Counted from the first letter of the stretch, positions 17,859 to 28,245 are shown. The stretch: 64,000 nt of DNA from Nitrobacter sp963807355 (GCA_963807355.1 CAWEBX010000003.1:1-64000), one strand, 5' to 3'. The notes: generated from the sequence alone by a model not told the origin. Numbers and translations: made by a program.

Positions 17859-18044
17859 ATGCTAGTCTGGAACCCCAGGAATTTTACGAAGACACCGGAT
17901 AACAACCGGGCCGGCTGGGCTATGGCAGGCGCGGTCGTGGTGCTGATGGCCAGCCTCGTGTATTTCACGAACGGGCGCAGCGGCCATGCGACGCCTCACG
18001 GGCACGAGCAGCATGCCGCTGTTCACTTTCAGCTGCACAAATAA
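17859..18044 (+). CDS. small single-pass membrane protein with His-rich tail
   Basis: From ATG 17859 a 61-residue protein can be read: a short polar start (LVWNPRNFTKTPDNNRAG), one hydrophobic helix (WAMAGAVVVLMASLVYF), and a periplasm-facing tail with His clusters (GHATPHGHEQHAAVHFQLH). It sits downstream of, and convergent with, a CzcA-type efflux pump. A metal-related role is thinkable but not shown. It may not be a real gene; no strong ribosome site is visible. Confidence 0.35.
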   Translation: MLVWNPRNFTKTPDNNRAGWAMAGAVVVLMASLVYFTNGRSGHATPHGHEQHAAVHFQLHK

Positions 18045-18296
18045 GCTTGAGCCGCACACGGCGAAAGCCGCCGGCCTTGCGCGAACCAGAGGCTGCCCAG
18101 CTCGGTTTGAGCTTCTAGCAATGAGCGATAGACGAAAGTTTGCTTGAACCTTTTATCGAGTTCGAGCGCCTTATCATTGCTGGGGATTTCAGGGCCCAGT
18201 GCGTATTAGCCAACGCCGGCAGCGAACATACTCCGCTGCCCGGCGTTGTGCGTTTTTGGGTCATTGGTGCCGCCAGGACTAGTTGATAGTGCGCGA

Positions 18297-21200
18297 TCAT
18301 TCTGCTGCCCTCCGTGTGAGTTCGAAGTTGACCACTTGCTCCGGATGCTTGCGTCCAAATAAGACATAAAGCGCGGGCAGCACGAACAACGTCAGCAGTG
18401 TCGCGCTGATCAGCCCGCCTATCACTACGGTGGCGATTGGCTTTTGAACCTCCGCGCCCGTGCCAGTGGCCAACGCCATCGGGACGAAGCCAAGTGAAGC
18501 CACCAGAGCCGTCATTGCGACCGGCCTCAGTCGGGTCAGTGCCCCTTCATAAATCGCATCCAATTTTGCCAGGCCTTGCGCCATGAGCTGCTTGATGAAT
18601 GTGAGCATCACCAAACCGTTGAGGACCGCGATCCCGGAAAGGGCGATGAATCCTACCGCCGCCGAGACGGAGAACGGCAAGCCGCGCAGCCAGAGAGCCA
18701 GTACGCCTCCGGTCAGGGCAAGAGGCACGGCGCTAAATACCAGCAAGGCATCGCGCGCCGAGCCGAGAGCGCTCATCAACAGCAAGAAGATCATCAGGAA
18801 GCACGCGGGAACCACGATCGACAAACGCCAACGGGCCGCCTCCAGATTCTCGAACTGCCCACCCCATGTCATCCAGTAGCCGGCAGGCAGCTTCACCTGC
18901 GCATCGATTTGCGCGCGCGCATCGTTCACCACGGAAGCGATGTCGCGATCGCGCACGTTGGCGGTCACCACGACGCGGCGCTTGCCATTCTCGCGGCTGA
19001 CCTGGTTGGGGCCTTCGCCAAATGTAAAAGTCGCCACTTGGTCCAATGGAATGGTTAGGGGTACCGCGCCCATCGCGGGAAGGGATACGGGCAAACTTTT
19101 CAAGGCATCGAGATCGTGGCGGATTGTTTCGGGCAACCGCACGACAATCTCAAAATGCCGGTCACCTTCAAACACGACGCCAGCATCCCGCCCGCCGATT
19201 GCCGCGCCGATAACCTCCTGCACCGCCGCGAGGCTGAGGCCTCGCCGGGCGATCTCAGCCTTGTCCACCGCGATGTCCAGAACCGACAGGCCGCTGGCTT
19301 GCTCGACTTTGATATCCTTGGCGCCCTTGGTGGCCCTTAGGACGCTCGCGACCTGGTCGGCGGCGCGCAGCAAGGGCTTAAAATCATCGCCAAAGACCTT
19401 GACCGCGACATCGCCACGCACTCCTGCCAGCAGTTCATTGAAACGCATCTGGATGGGTTGGGTGAACTCGTAATTGTTACCAGGCAGCTCACGCACTGCC
19501 GACTCGATTTGTTGGATCAAGGCCTCCTTGGAGAGATTTGGATTAGGCCATTGCTCCTCTGGCCTGAAGATAATGAAGGTATCGGCGGCATTCGGTGGCA
19601 TCGGGTCCGTTGCAATTTCAGCCGTGCCGGTCTTCGAGAAAACAAAGGCGACCTCCGGCAATGCGCTAACCGTCTTTTCAATCTCGATTTGCATGGCCTG
19701 CGATTGCGCCAGGCTGGTGCTTGGAATACGCAGTGCGTGCATGGCGATGTTTTTTTCGTCCAGCGTCGGGATGAACACCTGGCCCAGGTGGACGAACACC
19801 AGCACCGCGGCGGCGAACATGAGGGTCGCACCTACCATCACCGGCAGCGGATGTTTGATCGTGCGCATCAGCAAAGGTGCGTAGGATTTTTTCAACCGCC
19901 GAACGATGCCATTGTCGCCTTCGGCGACACGACCCGTAATGAATATGGCAATCAGCGCCGGCACGAAGGTCAGCGACAGGACGAACGCTGCGGCCAGGGC
20001 GAGGATGACGGTCAGCGCCATCGGCTCAAACATCTTACCCTCGATCCCGCTGAAGGTCAGCAACGGTACATAGACCAGGATGATGATTGCTTGGCCGTAC
20101 ACGGTAGGGCCGATCATTTCCTCTGCGGCGCCATGCACGGTTTCCAGACGCTCAGAAAGAGAGAGCGCGCGGCCTGAGGTGGCCTGGCGTTCGGCGAGGT
20201 GCCGCAATGTGTTTTCGACGATGATGACCGCGCCATCGACAATCAGACCGAAATCCAGTGCGCCGAGGCTCATCAGGTTAGCGCTGATGCCCCCCTGCAA
20301 CATGCCGGCTGCCGTCATTAACATGGCGACGGGGATAACAAGGGCGGTGATGAGCGCCGCGCGGAAGTTCCCGAGCAGCACGAACAGCACGAGGATCACC
20401 AGAAGAGCGCCTTCAACGAGGTTGGTGGCGACGGTCCTCACCGTGGCGTCCACAAGCTGAGTGCGGTTGAGCGCGGTTTTGAGTTCAATGCCGGACGGCA
20501 GGGTGCGGCGCACCTGGTCGATTTTCGCGTCGACAGCTGCCGCCACGGTGCGGCTATTGCTGCCAATCAGCAGGAGCGCCGTGCCGACAACGACCTCGTG
20601 GCCGTTCTCGCTGGCGCTGCCAGTGCGGATTTCACCGCCGATCGCCACTTGGGCAACGTCGCGGACACGTACCGGTACCGAACCTCGCGTGCTGATAACA
20701 ACATCGCCAATGTCCCTGAGATTTTCGAGTCTTCCACCGGTACGCACGGCGATCCCTTCGCCGTTGCGCTCGATGACGCTGGCGCCGCGGCTGACGTTAT
20801 TGGCTTCAATGGCGCGAGCGACGTCACCGAAGGACAGGCCCAGCGAGGTCAACTTCAAGGGATCAGGTCGGACGTGGTATTGCTTCACGTAGCCGCCGAT
20901 GGAATCGACGCCGGCTACGCCCACCACGCTCTTGATCTGCGGCCGGACCATCCAATCCTGCACGGTACGCAAATACGCGGAGCGCTCCACGTCCGTGTTG
21001 AGTTGCTCGCCTTCTGGCGTGACGTAAGCACCGGCATCGGGCGATGTGGGAGCAAAGCCGATCGACCACATGTAGATTTCACCCAGGCCGGTGGAGATAG
21101 GCCCCATCTTCGGATCGACACCGGGCGGTAGGTTCGGACGCAATTCCAGCAAACGTTCGCCGACTTGCTGGCGCGCGAAATAGATGTCCGTCTTTTCCGT

Positions 21201-21491
21201 GAAAACGGCTGTTACCTGGGAGAAGCCATTGCGCGAAATTGAACGGGTGCTTTCCAGGCCGGGTATGCCGGCAAGCGCGGTCTCGATGCGAAACGTCACC
21301 TGTTTTTCGATTTCGACCGGCGACAACGCGAACGCCGTAGTGTTGACCTGAACCTGCTTGTTGGTGATGTCGGGGACGGCATCGATGGGAAGCCGGATTA
21401 ACGACCACAGGCCCAACGCCACGGCACCCACGCTGAGGAACACCACAACCCACCGGTACTGAATTGATAGCGCGAGAATGCGGCTGATCAT
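18297..21491 (-). CDS. czcA: CzcA/CusA-type heavy-metal RND efflux pump
   Basis: 1064 residues from ATG 21491 (a GTG two codons upstream is also in frame); AGGGGG precedes it. Typical RND plan: TM1 at the N-terminus, large periplasmic loop, TM2-6, second loop, TM8-12. TM4 has the HME-type proton-relay pattern GALDFGLIVDGAVIIVENTL with two Asp and a Glu. This marks the divalent-cation (Co/Zn/Cd/Ni) branch. The pump expels metal across both membranes with a CzcB adaptor and an outer-membrane channel. It follows czcB by about 9 bases. No czcC-like channel gene is nearby. Confidence 0.9.
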   Translation of the reverse strand: MISRILALSIQYRWVVVFLSVGAVALGLWSLIRLPIDAVPDITNKQVQVNTTAFALSPVEIEKQVTFRIETALAGIPGLESTRSISRNGFSQVTAVFTEKTDIYFARQQVGERLLELRPNLPPGVDPKMGPISTGLGEIYMWSIGFAPTSPDAGAYVTPEGEQLNTDVERSAYLRTVQDWMVRPQIKSVVGVAGVDSIGGYVKQYHVRPDPLKLTSLGLSFGDVARAIEANNVSRGASVIERNGEGIAVRTGGRLENLRDIGDVVISTRGSVPVRVRDVAQVAIGGEIRTGSASENGHEVVVGTALLLIGSNSRTVAAAVDAKIDQVRRTLPSGIELKTALNRTQLVDATVRTVATNLVEGALLVILVLFVLLGNFRAALITALVIPVAMLMTAAGMLQGGISANLMSLGALDFGLIVDGAVIIVENTLRHLAERQATSGRALSLSERLETVHGAAEEMIGPTVYGQAIIILVYVPLLTFSGIEGKMFEPMALTVILALAAAFVLSLTFVPALIAIFITGRVAEGDNGIVRRLKKSYAPLLMRTIKHPLPVMVGATLMFAAAVLVFVHLGQVFIPTLDEKNIAMHALRIPSTSLAQSQAMQIEIEKTVSALPEVAFVFSKTGTAEIATDPMPPNAADTFIIFRPEEQWPNPNLSKEALIQQIESAVRELPGNNYEFTQPIQMRFNELLAGVRGDVAVKVFGDDFKPLLRAADQVASVLRATKGAKDIKVEQASGLSVLDIAVDKAEIARRGLSLAAVQEVIGAAIGGRDAGVVFEGDRHFEIVVRLPETIRHDLDALKSLPVSLPAMGAVPLTIPLDQVATFTFGEGPNQVSRENGKRRVVVTANVRDRDIASVVNDARAQIDAQVKLPAGYWMTWGGQFENLEAARWRLSIVVPACFLMIFLLLMSALGSARDALLVFSAVPLALTGGVLALWLRGLPFSVSAAVGFIALSGIAVLNGLVMLTFIKQLMAQGLAKLDAIYEGALTRLRPVAMTALVASLGFVPMALATGTGAEVQKPIATVVIGGLISATLLTLFVLPALYVLFGRKHPEQVVNFELTRRAAE

Positions 21492-21500
21492 GGTCACCCC

Positions 21501-22661
21501 CTAGTCTTCATGCTCGGCCTCGGCCTTGCCGAGGTCAGCCCTGAGGGTGAAGGTGTTGGCGACGGCGATGCACTCCCCGGCCGACAGGCCGGCAGTTACC
21601 TCGGCCAGGCGCCCGTCCTGCCGGCCAATGGACACCTTGCGCGCCTCAAAACCTTTAGCCGTGCGGACGAACACGACAGTATCGCCTTTGAAGGATTGCA
21701 GAGCTGTTTTCGGCACCGTTACAGCTGCTGATGTTACATCCGTCGGGATCTCGGCGGTGATGAAAGAGCCCGGCCGCCATTTAAGTGCAGTGTTGTCGAC
21801 CGAGGCGACCACGCGGGCGGCGCGCGTGTCCTTATCGAGTAGCGGGCTGACGAACATGATGGTCGCCGGGGATGGCTCACCTCCGGTACCGGCCGCGATG
21901 TTGATTTTCTGGCCTTCGTGGACGCTCGCCAAGTCAGAAGACGGTACCGCAAGCTCGGCCCAAACGACGTCCAGATTGACGATGACGTACAGCTCGCTCT
22001 CCTGGCCTTCGCGGCCGACCAGCGACCCAAGCTCGACACGGCGTTCCGCAATACGTCCGGCAATCGGCGCCCTCAGCTCCTGTAGTCGCAGCGTCTCGAC
22101 GGGCTGTTGAGGCAGGGCTTCAATTTGTTCAGCAGTCAAGCTGAGCGCGAAGAGCTTTTGGCGGGCGATCTCGATTTTAACGCGAGCATCTTCAAACGTG
22201 GTACGAGCCCGCAGGAAATCGTTTTCGCTGAGAATCTTGCCTTCAAACAACCTGGTCGAACGATTGAACAAGGTTTGCTGCAGATCGAACACCAACCGCG
22301 CGGCCAGGTATTCGCTCTTGGCGTCGGCCACCTCGCGGCTTTCGATCACGGCGACAACTTCGCCCGCCCGCACGGTATCACCCAGCCGCTTGCGCAGCTC
22401 CGCCACTGTGCCGAGCAGCCGAACCGCGACCCGCGCGATGTGGTCGCCGCTGGGCACGATGGAGCCAGGCACTGCAATGCGTTTGCCCAGCATGCCGCCT
22501 TGCACTTCGCTGACGGCGAACTTGCCGGCATCCACCTGCTTCTCGCTGACCGTAACCACGAGTTCATCGTGTTTTTCCCCGCCCGGCTTTTCGCCGTGCG
22601 CCGCGAGTGGAAATGCCGCGCCGAGCACAAGCACAGCCGCGAGCAACCAAATCCGGACCAT
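21501..22661 (-). CDS. czcB: CzcB-type membrane fusion protein
   Basis: 386 residues from ATG 22661, which begins a signal peptide (VRIWLLAAVLVLGAAFPLAA) followed by a His/Glu/Lys-rich start of the mature protein (HGEKPGGEKHDE). Adaptor domains follow: beta-barrel and lipoyl halves (GTVAELRKRLGDTVRAGEVV, LRAPIAGRIAERRVELGSLV) around a coiled-coil hairpin (ARTTFEDARVKIEIARQKLF). It links CzcA to the outer-membrane channel. The His-rich N-terminus is consistent with metal handling. Confidence 0.88.
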   Translation of the reverse strand: MVRIWLLAAVLVLGAAFPLAAHGEKPGGEKHDELVVTVSEKQVDAGKFAVSEVQGGMLGKRIAVPGSIVPSGDHIARVAVRLLGTVAELRKRLGDTVRAGEVVAVIESREVADAKSEYLAARLVFDLQQTLFNRSTRLFEGKILSENDFLRARTTFEDARVKIEIARQKLFALSLTAEQIEALPQQPVETLRLQELRAPIAGRIAERRVELGSLVGREGQESELYVIVNLDVVWAELAVPSSDLASVHEGQKINIAAGTGGEPSPATIMFVSPLLDKDTRAARVVASVDNTALKWRPGSFITAEIPTDVTSAAVTVPKTALQSFKGDTVVFVRTAKGFEARKVSIGRQDGRLAEVTAGLSAGECIAVANTFTLRADLGKAEAEHED

Positions 22662-22790
22662 TACCAATATCCCGTGAACGAGCCTCGATCGCTCGTGATT
22701 TCGCCAAACCGTTCCCTGAACGCACGCAAGCCGTCGCATTGCCTGCGCAACGGGACGTGCCAACGGGGGCCTAGACGGCCGCCTGGGAGG

Positions 22791-23138
22791 TTAGGCGCGG
22801 GGTGGTTTGAACAGAGGAAGGCCGGCAAGCGCGGCAGGGAATTGCTCCCGACCGGACGCCACCAGGCGCACGACGGGATCCGCCGGGGTCATCGCTACCG
22901 TCGCATGCTGGGCGGTAACGTGGGAGAAACAGTGCCCGCTGTGGCACGGCAACTGTTGTTCTGGCGTATCCGGCGAAGAGTCCGGGTTGGCGCTCGTCAT
23001 CACGACCGCGGAATCGGCTTTGGCAAACGTCGGACCACATCCGGCACAGTGAACCAGCGAAAACAACAGGCCGACGGTGAGCAGCAAAACGAACGGCAGT
23101 CGGCAAAGCCGACTTCCGATTTCCTCATTTAACGCCAT
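22791..23138 (-). CDS. small His/Cys-containing membrane-anchored protein upstream of czcBA
   Basis: 115 residues from ATG 23138. One hydrophobic helix near the N-terminus (LPFVLLLTVGLLFSLVHCAGCG) is followed by a polar periplasmic part with PCHSGHCFSHVTAQHAT, a cluster of Cys and His that could bind metal. It is the first gene of the putative metal-efflux operon, about 130 bases before czcB. Proteins of this kind are often found ahead of czc-like genes in rhizobia but have no function known to me. Confidence 0.6.
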   Translation of the reverse strand: MALNEEIGSRLCRLPFVLLLTVGLLFSLVHCAGCGPTFAKADSAVVMTSANPDSSPDTPEQQLPCHSGHCFSHVTAQHATVAMTPADPVVRLVASGREQFPAALAGLPLFKPPRA

Positions 23139-23325
23139 GCCGCCGAACCGGGTCATCGTCTATTCAGTCAACTCCTCTCGTGGGATCTTTTCAAGGTCCC
23201 ACTTGTTAAAAATTATGATCAAAAGCGCGTGCGCAGGCGGAATGGGATAGCCTCAATTGAGGGTGGCATAATGAATGCCGCAATTGCGGTCGCGGTGGTA
23301 GCGGGCCAACAATCTGTGGCGAATA

Positions 23326-23931
23326 TCACGTAGTCGAAAAAACTGAGTTAGGAATAGTGCCGGTACCGGAATTCTGAGTCACTTCCAGATACTTCCCATG
23401 CCAGTACGCCAGCGCGCTGCGGTTGCTGGAGAGATGCACATAACGCACGCGGCCAATGACAATGTCGTGAGAATGGCGCTCGATGATGTCGTCGACCTCG
23501 CAATCCAGCGCAGCGAGCGCATCCGTCAGAAGCCGCACGCCGGTTATTTTCGTCATCCATTTCGCGCCGAGATAGCGGCCCGCCCCTTTCACGCCGCCGC
23601 GCCCTGAAAACCTTTCGGCAATTTCGGCCTGGCGAGCGTTCAGCACGTTTACGCCGAACACGCCATGCCGCAACAGTATCGGCCACGCGGATGACTTTCG
23701 ATTGATGCCGAAGATCACGGTCTCGGGTTCGATGGAAAGCGACGATACTGACGTTACGGTCAGGCCAGATACGTCACTGCCTTGTCCAACGGTGATTACA
23801 CTTACCCCACTGGGAAGCCTTCGCATCGCATGGCGAAAACTTTCGGTTGCGTTAACCGTGTCGACGTCCAGAACACTCATTCTGGTGGCCGTCGGAACGC
23901 CGGATCCAGAAGTTAAATCAGTTGCTGCCAT
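23326..23931 (-). CDS. flavin reductase-like (HpaC/DIM6 family) protein
   Basis: About 201 residues from ATG 23931. Split-barrel flavin-binding family: FRHAMRRLPSGVSVITVG, then SGLTVTSVSSLSIEPETVIFG, RHGVFGVNVLN and IVIGRVRYVHL near the end. Such proteins supply reduced FMN or FAD to two-component monooxygenases. The nearest candidate partner is the broken acyl-CoA dehydrogenase-type gene at 25082, which points the other way. An organosulfur or aromatic monooxygenase partner would fit the neighbouring ABC genes. Intact. Confidence 0.8.
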   Translation of the reverse strand: MAATDLTSGSGVPTATRMSVLDVDTVNATESFRHAMRRLPSGVSVITVGQGSDVSGLTVTSVSSLSIEPETVIFGINRKSSAWPILLRHGVFGVNVLNARQAEIAERFSGRGGVKGAGRYLGAKWMTKITGVRLLTDALAALDCEVDDIIERHSHDIVIGRVRYVHLSSNRSALAYWHGKYLEVTQNSGTGTIPNSVFSTT

Positions 23932-23943
23932 CTTTGATTTCAA

Positions 23944-24487
23944 TGACCTTCATAATTCTGAACAGAACTCATTGGCGATGACGCAGCGCGATGTCGAGTG
24001 GCTTCGAAAAATAGCAATGCATGCATCGCGAACGCGATATGCGCGAAAAAGTTATTTTTCGATTCGCTGCATCCGAACGCCAAACATTCCCTCATCACGT
24101 CGACGACCTTGTCACGAAGCTCGATAGATTTATCTATCCCTTCCAATGATCGAGAGGACGGATACAAACGTCTTTCAAAATTCAATTGCTCGAGAAACGA
24201 AGAACGGAAAATGCCATACGCCGTTGGCGAGCAGCATTACGTCATTAGAACGTACACACGACGCCCCGCTTGATCTTGAAATAATCTCCTTATTGGTTTG
24301 CAGGCCAGAATAGCAGCATGCTCTTGGGCGCCGGCTAAGAAGGTCGTTTCTTGTTATTTTTCCAAATGGGTTGTCGAGGCTGGACGCCTGTTTCACCATC
24401 ATCATATCGAAGGTCTCATAACCTGACTGAGTTGGTCGTCGCTCTTCGCGCCGGTCCACTTGGGTCGATGCCACCGATAGGATGCAC
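23944..24487. other. A/T-richer spacer with no supported gene
   Basis: This stretch lies between divergent genes (flavin reductase and AhpD-like protein). Frames on the minus strand (up to 104 codons) lack family motifs and good starts. It could hold the divergent promoters and debris of a lost gene. Confidence 0.4.
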
Positions 24488-25060
24488 ATGACACGCTTGC
24501 CAATTCATACCGCTACCACAGCCCCTGAAGCCGCCAGGGAACGGGTCCAGAATGCCGAGACGACGAACGGCTTTTTACCTAACCTGATCGGACTTTTGGC
24601 CAATGCGCCAACGGCGTTGGAGACCTATCAAACCGTGAGCGGCATCAACGCGCGCAGCGGCCTAACGCTAGCGGAGCGAGAGGCAGTGCAGATCACCGCT
24701 GCCGCGACCCATGGCTGCGGCTTCTGCGTCGCCGGTCACACCGCGATCGCTTATAAAAAAGCTGACCTGAAGGACGCTACCGTCAACGCGCTACGCGATG
24801 GCACGCGTGGGCCGGATGCACGCCTCAATGCCGTAGCGGACTTCACCCGCGCCGTGATCCGCAGCCGCGGCCGTGTCGAGGATGCCGAATTGAAGGCGTT
24901 CCGCAACGCCGGCTTCAACGACGCCAACGTGCTGGAAGTGGTACTCGGCGTCAGTCTCGCGACGCTGTGCAACTTCGCCAACAACCTCGGACAAACGGAT
25001 CTCAATCCGCAGCTTAAGCCTTACGTGTGGAACAACTCGGCCGCCGTGGCTGCCGAGTGA
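24488..25060 (+). CDS. AhpD/carboxymuconolactone decarboxylase-family alkylhydroperoxidase-like protein
   Basis: 190 residues from ATG 24488 (another ATG lies two codons upstream). The AhpD active-site pattern is present: LAEREAVQITAAATHGCGFC with the CGFC pair at about 77-80, then AGHTAIAYK with the His. Conserved C-terminal helix VLEVVLGVSLATLCNFANNL. AhpD-like proteins reduce peroxides through the Cys pair. In sulfur-scavenging loci they often accompany SfnB-type acyl-CoA dehydrogenase-like enzymes, as here. It is 21 bases from the next start. Intact. Confidence 0.85.
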   Translation: MTRLPIHTATTAPEAARERVQNAETTNGFLPNLIGLLANAPTALETYQTVSGINARSGLTLAEREAVQITAAATHGCGFCVAGHTAIAYKKADLKDATVNALRDGTRGPDARLNAVADFTRAVIRSRGRVEDAELKAFRNAGFNDANVLEVVLGVSLATLCNFANNLGQTDLNPQLKPYVWNNSAAVAAE

Positions 25061-25081
25061 GTGACGGATGAAGGTATGGTC

Positions 25082-26182
25082 ATGACACATTTAACGTCCG
25101 ATCTCGAGGCATGGCTTGACGCCACAGCCTCTCATCTCGAGCACCACGGCCGATACAGCCGCGGCGGTTCTTCCCAAGCTCGCGGACGCCGGTCTGTTCG
25201 GGCTCGGCGTGCCAGTGCAATGGGGTGGCAACGGCGGCGATGTCGCCGATGCGGTCAACGCGCATCGCCGAGGTCTCGGCGCACTCGCTGACGGCAGGCT
25301 TCGTGTTCTGGGGCCATCGCACATTCATCGAATATCTGCTGCAAAGCCCCAACGCCGCTCTGCGCGACAGGCTGCTGCCGGATCTATTAGCCGGTCGGCG
25401 CGCCGGCGCTACCGGCCTGTCCAACGCGATGAAGTTCCTCTCCGGCATTGAGGAATTGTCGGTCAGCTCCCAGCGTAGCGGGACTGCGCTGCGCCTCGAC
25501 GGTTATCTGCCGTGGGTGACCAACCTGCGCCTCGGCAGGCTTTCGATGTCGCGATGGCTGTCAAGGGTGCGAAAGGGCTCCTGCCTTTATCGCCGCACTG
25601 ACTTCCGACGATTCCGGTCTCGAACGCTCGCCGATCTCGATCTGATGGCAATGCGTGCGATCAAACACCGCGGCGCTCAACGATCGACGGTGTCCGTATT
25701 GGCGAGCCGATCGCGTCATCCACAGAATGCTACCGAATGGCTGCCGAGGGTAGCGCCCGCGTTTCTTGCCCTGCAGTCCGCGTTGTCCATCGGCTTGGCG
25801 CGTCGCGCGCTTGCGTGAAGCCGGCGCCCGCCAGACTTCGCGACCGCGACGTGCTCGAGCCGAACCGTCGCGCGCTCGCGGCCGCCTTGCACGTCCACCG
25901 AGACGGCGCTGCACGAGGGGTTGCGTGGATGGCCGCTTCGTCGAGGATCCCGCGCAAGTCTGTTCCGCCTGCGCATCCGTCTTGCCGAGATCGCGGTGGA
26001 GGCCTTGCAGCTTGAGCTGTATGCGTCCGGCGGACGCGCCTATCTGTCGGTCGCCCGGCGAAGGCTTCCAGCGCCGGCTCGCGAGGCGGCCTTCCTGCCG
26101 ATCGTCACGCCCAAGCCTGGTGCAACTGAAGCTGGCGCTCCAGGTTTACGAGCAACCCGTCGCCGTCGGCGCCATCGCGTGA
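25082..26182 (+). pseudogene. SfnB/DszC-like acyl-CoA dehydrogenase-type flavoprotein, multiply frameshifted
   Basis: The start is clear (MTHLTSDLEAWLDATASHLE at 25082), but the rest is spread over all three frames. LPKLADAGLFGLGVPVQWGG and FVFWGHRTFIEYLLQSP come first, then GATGLSNAMKFLSGIEEL and YLPWVTNLR. RLRIRLAEIAVEALQLELYA and the end AAFLPIVTP ... QPVAVGAIA follow, with the stop at 26180-26182. At least five frame changes and an in-frame stop are needed to read the family through. Related enzymes are flavin-dependent monooxygenases acting on sulfones or similar compounds. It lies between the AhpD-like gene and an ABC transporter. Confidence 0.7.
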
Positions 26183-26214
26183 GCGGCCATGACGCAGTCC
26201 ACCGCCCGGCGTCC

Positions 26215-27072
26215 GTGACGTCAGCGCCTGTTCTTGAGGCGCGCCGCGTTGCGCTGCGCTATCCCGACCAGCCGCGCGCCGTGGTCGAAGCGTTCGACCT
26301 CGAGTTGGCCGTCGGCGAGACCGTCAGCCTGCTCGGCCCCAGCGGCGTCGGCAAGTCGAGCCTGTTGCGCGTGCTTGCCGGCCTGCAAGCGCCGACCGAC
26401 GGCACGGTGACGATGAACGGCGTGCCGCTCGACGGCGTGCACCCGCGCGTCGCCGTCGCCTTCCAGGACCCCAGCCTGTTGCCGTGGCTGACGCTGGAGA
26501 AGAACGTCGCTTTCGGGCTCGACTTCAAGCACCAGCCGAGGCTGTCGCGCGCGGACAGCCAGGCGCGCGTCGAGGTGGCGATCCGCGAGGTCGGGCTCAC
26601 GCACTCACGTCGCAAGTTCCCCGAGCAACTGTCCGGCGGCATGGCGCAGCGCACCGCGCTGGCGCGATGCCTCGCGCGCAAGCCGGAAATTCTGCTGCTC
26701 GACGAGCCGTTCGGCGCGCTCGACGAAGTGACGCGTACCGAGATGCAGCATCTGCTGCTGAAGGTGGTGCGCGATTTCCAAACCGCGGCGATCCTGATCA
26801 CTCACGACATCGATGAGGCCCTGTTGGTCTCTGATCGCATTCTGCTGCTCGGCGGGACACCGGCGCGAGTGATCGGCCAATGGTGCATCGACCTTCCGAC
26901 ACCGCGCGAGAACTACATCGCAGAGCTTGGCGTCATCCGCGTTGAAATTCTCTCAGACTGCGCGGCGCGACCCAGCGGCGCATCAACTAAACCGGTCACG
27001 CAGCGGCGCCGCGCGCGACCAGATGACGATTCAAAGGACCGCCATGTCGATCGACGAATTTTCGCGTTATGA
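26215..27072 (+). CDS. ABC transporter ATP-binding protein (SsuB/TauB/NrtD type)
   Basis: The ATPase core begins APVLEARRVALRYPDQPRAV. Walker A LLGPSGVGKSSLLR, Q-loop AFQDPSLLPWLTLEKNV, signature QLSGGMAQRTALARCLA, Walker B EILLLDEPFGALD and the switch His ILITHDIDEAL are intact. The start is uncertain. An ATG at 26189 (MTQSTARRP) fits the family spacing but is out of frame, so either a GTG at 26179 or 26215 is used or the start is frameshifted. The frame overlaps the binding-protein start by 29 bases. It energises uptake with the genes that follow. Confidence 0.75.
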   Translation: MTSAPVLEARRVALRYPDQPRAVVEAFDLELAVGETVSLLGPSGVGKSSLLRVLAGLQAPTDGTVTMNGVPLDGVHPRVAVAFQDPSLLPWLTLEKNVAFGLDFKHQPRLSRADSQARVEVAIREVGLTHSRRKFPEQLSGGMAQRTALARCLARKPEILLLDEPFGALDEVTRTEMQHLLLKVVRDFQTAAILITHDIDEALLVSDRILLLGGTPARVIGQWCIDLPTPRENYIAELGVIRVEILSDCAARPSGASTKPVTQRRRARPDDDSKDRHVDRRIFAL

Positions 27073-28245
27073 CGTCTCCCGCCGTCAGATGCTGCGCCTG
27101 TCGGCGCTGCTGACCGCCAGCGGTGCGCTGCCGCTCCTGAAAGCATACGAAGCGCGCGCCGAGGACGCGGATGCGCCGCTGCGCATCGGCTATCTGCCGA
27201 TCACCGATGCGACGCCGCTTCTGGTCGCGCATGGCAAGGGGTTTTTCGAGGAGGCAGGCATCAAGGCCGAGAAGCCGGTGCGCCTGCGGAGCTGGGCGCA
27301 GGTGCTGGAAGCCTTTATCTCCGGACAAGTGAACGCCGTCCACCTGCTGTCGCCGATGACAGTTTGGGCACGCTTCGCCAGCAAGGCTCCGGCCAAGGTG
27401 GTCGCCTGGAATCACACCAGCGGCTCCGGCCTCAGCGTTCTGCCGCACATCAACAGCGTCAAGGATCTTGGCGGCACCACGGTCGCCATTCCGTTCTGGT
27501 ACTCGATCCACAATGTGGTGCTGCAAGTCCTGCTGCGCGAGAACGGATTGAAGCCGGTGTCGAAACGCACAGGCACCCCCGCTGCCAACGAGGTCAATCT
27601 CGTTGTCATGGCGCCGGCTGACATGGTGCCAGCGCTCGCCTCGAAGCAGATCAGTGGCTACATCGTCGCCGAGCCGTTCAACGCAGCGAGCGAAGCACTT
27701 GGTGTCGGAAAGATCCTGCGCTTCACCGGAGATGTCTGGAAGGATCACGCCTGCTGCCTGGTGTTCATGCATGAACGCGATATCCAGCAGCGCCCGGAAT
27801 GGGTGCAGCGCGCAGTCAACGCGATGGTCAAAGCGCAGCTCTGGACGCGTGAGCATCGCGCCGAGACGGCGGCGCTGCTCTCCAAGGACAATCCCAACCA
27901 ATACACCCCGCATAGTGTCGAGGTTCTCAGCAAAGTGCTGGCACCGCCGGAGGCCGACGATGCCGTCTACATCAAGGCCGGCGCGATCAAGCATCCGGAC
28001 TGGCGCGAGCGCCGGATCGATTTCCAGCCCTATCCGTATCCGAGCTACACGGAGGAACTGATCCGGCGCCTCGGGAAACGCTGGTCGAGGGCGATCGCGC
28101 GTTCCTCGACACGCTCGATCCGGCGGCCGCCGGCCGCGAGCTTGTCGACGATCGTTTCGTCAAGAAGGCGGTGATCGCGGCAGGCGGCATGGCGGCGTTC
28201 GGTCTGCCGGAATCCTTCACGCGCACCGAGGTCGTGGCGGCATGA
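27044..28245 (+). pseudogene. Tat-exported ABC substrate-binding protein (SsuA/NrtA type), frameshift near C-terminus
   Basis: ATG 27044 follows AAAGGA. The N-terminus has a twin-arginine signal (DVSRRQMLRLSALLTASGA ... ARA). The mature protein is a periplasmic binding fold: LRIGYLPITDATPLLVAHGK, RSWAQVLEAFISGQVNAVHL, KDLGGTTVAIPFWYSIHN, ISGYIVAEPFNAASEALG. Near 28070 the frame slips: the native end reads ETLVEGDRAFLDTLDPAA ... VAA with a stop at 28243-28245 that overlaps the permease start. The uncorrected frame ends at 28174 with a basic tail. The ligand is not evident; sulfonate- or nitrate-like anions are usual for this branch. Confidence 0.75.
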
